The notes beneath the pieces were generated by a model. The model was not told where the DNA came from, ran no database searches, and saw nothing but the letters and a program-made list of their open reading frames with translations. A stretch of DNA of 23,776 nucleotides from contig DAPR01000073.1 in assembly GCA_002502605.1 (NCBI GenBank), forward strand, positions 4,040 through 27,815. The letters are read 5' to 3'. The DNA is from Euryarchaeota archaeon UBA258. GTDB taxonomy: Archaea > Thermoplasmatota > Poseidoniia > Poseidoniales > Poseidoniaceae. Positions within the stretch are counted from its first letter, which is position 1. Each line of letters opens with the position of its first letter. The position numbers and the translations under genes are program-made. Positions 22,442 through 23,776 of the stretch are shown piece by piece.

Positions 22442-22711
22442 ATGGCAAAAACATGGGAAGATGTGACATGGGAGGATAACGAACCTCTCAAAGAATGGGC
22501 TGTTGAATACACCGTGACCATCAACGGTGAACAACATCATCATTTGAGCATGCTATGGGGCGAAGATCATGCGGGGGTGCAACAGCACCTGCTAGCAGAA
22601 CTCAAGCGCACCTACAGCGGAAGTGAGCGAATCGATGTAACGGTGCTTCGAATGGAAGAAGTCAACACCAATGTCGATGCGTTGTACTTTGAAGGCTGCT
22701 TTACCCCTTGA
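22442..22711 (+). CDS. Small acidic protein of unknown function
   Basis: 89 residues from the ATG at 22442. A GTG at 22391 is in frame but lies inside the promoter-like repeats. The sequence starts with an acidic, Trp-containing segment (AKTWEDVTWEDNEPLKEW). One alpha/beta unit follows: EYTVTINGEQHHHLSML strand pair, a helix (HAGVQQHLLAELKRTY) and a strand (RIDVTVLRMEE). No signal peptide or membrane helix, one cysteine near the C-terminus (EGCFTP) and a His triplet. I do not recognise a family. Its TGA abuts the TCA of the convergent His-rich protein gene. The codon pattern and clear start and stop spacing support a real gene. Confidence 0.6.
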   Translation: MAKTWEDVTWEDNEPLKEWAVEYTVTINGEQHHHLSMLWGEDHAGVQQHLLAELKRTYSGSERIDVTVLRMEEVNTNVDALYFEGCFTP

Positions 22712-23257
22712 TCATATTTCTTGGAAGTAGATCTCGATGATTTCTCCGTTTAGGAGGACATAGTCATCAAAGGAGGCGACCTGGTTTGACTCCGATGCCT
22801 GTTGTCCATCTTGAAACACGTGCATGGTGATGCCGTGAGTGGAGTTCACCCGGTAATCGAAAATCCCTGTGTCATCAAAGTGGACGCCCCAGATGTCAAA
22901 GAAAACGCCAAGGGGAACGTCATCCCCTTCTGCCATTTCGATGTGAAGTCGCTCACCGGGTGAATGCGTGTGGACCGTGTGCATGTTCTCCCCAGATTTA
23001 TTGCACACACCTGTGTTGATCCCCAGGTTCTCTGGAATGGTGTATCGTTCTTCCTCGATGAAAATTTTCAACGTGACGTGGTCATGTCGAAACAGGTTAC
23101 CGTGATCCAAACATTCGAGTGACAATGGATGTGGGTCGTCAGCTGTAGACCAAAGCCCGTTGGATGATTCAATGGTGTTTTGTTGGCCGAGAAGGACAAG
23201 CAGTACGATGACTGCTCCTGTGGTGATGGTGCCCCAAATGAAACGCTCACTCGCCAT
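22712..23257 (-). CDS. Membrane-anchored extracytoplasmic His-rich protein of unknown function
   Basis: 181 residues from the ATG at 23257. One N-terminal helix (about 6-24, FIWGTITTGAVIVLLVLLG) anchors it facing outward. The ectodomain has an ordered set of His and Cys: ECLDHGNLFRHDHVTLKIFI (C49, H52, H58, H60), RYTIPENLGINTGVC (C85), MHTVHTHSPGERLHIE (H93, H96, H98, H105) and LGVFFDIWGVHF (116-127). From memory this matches a family of uncharacterised secreted proteins in Thaumarchaeota and some bacteria with the pattern IPxxIGI, then LHTHxxxGxIHIE, then LGxFFxxWG. The clustered His would suit metal binding. The gene is 13 bases downstream of the VKOR gene on the same strand, so a shared redox role is plausible. 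The alternative start at 23308 overlaps VKOR. Confidence 0.75.
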   Translation of the reverse strand: MASERFIWGTITTGAVIVLLVLLGQQNTIESSNGLWSTADDPHPLSLECLDHGNLFRHDHVTLKIFIEEERYTIPENLGINTGVCNKSGENMHTVHTHSPGERLHIEMAEGDDVPLGVFFDIWGVHFDDTGIFDYRVNSTHGITMHVFQDGQQASESNQVASFDDYVLLNGEIIEIYFQEI

Positions 23258-23270
23258 TGTCACCACTCCT

Positions 23271-23776
23271 TCAGTCTTTGTACAAATCATTCCACGCCTT
23301 TTCGCCATGCATCATGCGCAGTTGAATGAATCCACCCAAGGCCACAATGTTTGCGATGTGAGCCATGGTGCAGAATTGACAGATTTTTTCCATTTCAATT
23401 TCGTAAGAAACAAGCAAGCCGATGACGCCAAGACCACCGAAGGTCATCAGGGTGCCCAGGTCGATGCATGTTTTGACCCATGTTGCGTTCGGTTCCTTCG
23501 ATGAGGCATAGGAGAGGAACAGCAAGAATGCGAAGGTGCACATACCGACCATTCCCCATGAAACATCGAGAACCGGCATGGTGTTGTACTTTGCATTACC
23601 AATCACGTCGTCACACGAAAAGATGGTGTTGGAAGCACAGAAATTGGCCCCCTCACTCACCTTGGCATGAATCCATTGTGTCTGAACTGAAATGGCTAAG
23701 CCAGCAAGCAACGTGAGGTTCAATCCTGCAAAAATCCTGTCACGGCGTGTTTTCAAGAACGGGAGTTTTTCGCTCA
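23271..23776 (-). CDS. VKOR-family disulfide-generating membrane enzyme (start cut by window edge)
   Basis: Vitamin K epoxide reductase homologues in prokaryotes pass electrons from thiols to quinones and drive disulfide formation outside the membrane. Counting from a TTG at 23756: a first helix (about 8-24), the loop NFCASNTIFSCDDVIGN with C40 and C48 (the spacing of human C43/C51), further helices, then the active-site CQFC (C126, C129) near the end of helix 4. No fused thioredoxin domain is present, so a separate partner is needed. The frame is open to the right edge and reads SEKLPFLKTRRD. The first two visible bases on this strand are TG, so a single A just outside would make an ATG start. 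Both cysteine pairs are intact, so it should be active. Confidence 0.9.
   Translation of the reverse strand, partial: SEKLPFLKTRRDRIFAGLNLTLLAGLAISVQTQWIHAKVSEGANFCASNTIFSCDDVIGNAKYNTMPVLDVSWGMVGMCTFAFLLFLSYASSKEPNATWVKTCIDLGTLMTFGGLGVIGLLVSYEIEMEKICQFCTMAHIANIVALGGFIQLRMMHGEKAWNDLYKD

Noticed and set aside
1..23776. Checked for CRISPR arrays, insertion-sequence ends, transposase or integrase genes, rRNA and toxin-antitoxin pairs.
   Set aside because: None seen. The tRNA-His gene is not flanked by an integrase or a repeated 3' tRNA fragment, so there is no sign of an integrated element.

Overview
The window looks like a stretch of a planktonic euryarchaeal genome, most likely Marine Group II (Candidatus Poseidoniales) or a close relative. 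The archaeal assignment rests on the information-processing genes: an archaeal-type cytidylate kinase followed by a Cbf5/TruB pseudouridine synthase with a PUA tail, RNA polymerase subunit L (Rpo11), TruD, elongation factor 1-beta, a CPxCG zinc-ribbon protein next to it, a DUF2240-type protein, and a tRNA-His without encoded CCA. The Marine Group II assignment is an inference from the mix of large CARDB/Kelch surface proteins, an archaeosortase-like enzyme, a bacterial-type GTP cyclohydrolase II and tight gene packing. I could not run a search.

Layout. Positions 1-1585 (+) hold the tail of a zinc-ribbon gene, cmk and truB/cbf5, a compact operon with a 2-base gap and an ATGA overlap. It ends in a hairpin and a repeat-rich 224-base intergenic region. 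On the minus strand follows a 798-residue secreted CARDB protein (1810-4206), then tRNA-His(GTG) on plus (4334-4406). A tusA-ribA pair on minus overlaps by four bases (4411-5438). An archaeosortase-family membrane protein (5444-6508, +) converges with a DEAD-box RNA helicase carrying a DbpA-like C-terminal domain (6511-7932, -). Upstream of the helicase are a small unknown gene and a HEAT-repeat gene, both minus. A 1532-residue Kelch/CARDB surface protein (9789-14387, +) and a DUF2240-type gene (+) follow. An RND/MMPL exporter (15024-17615, -) lies back to back with rpoL-truD (+). The minus cluster rlmE, OB-fold protein, zinc ribbon, aEF1B spans 19586-21277. The right end (21382-23776) is an extracytoplasmic thiol/redox neighbourhood: a membrane-anchored thioredoxin-fold protein, a small unknown protein, a His-rich secreted protein of unknown function and a VKOR homologue that appears to be cut one base before its start codon.

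How the genes work together. One theme is RNA and translation: cmk, Cbf5, TruD, RlmE, aEF1B, RpoL, tRNA-His, helicase, OB-fold and zinc-ribbon proteins. The other is the cell envelope: archaeosortase, secreted proteins with C-terminal membrane anchors, the exporter, and the thioredoxin/VKOR set that would form or isomerise disulfides in such secreted proteins. The genome is tightly packed. Two convergent gene pairs abut exactly, so that their stop codons form TGATCA, and a third pair is two bases apart. No intergenic gap exceeds 300 bases. I saw no CRISPR array, transposase, rRNA or prophage gene.
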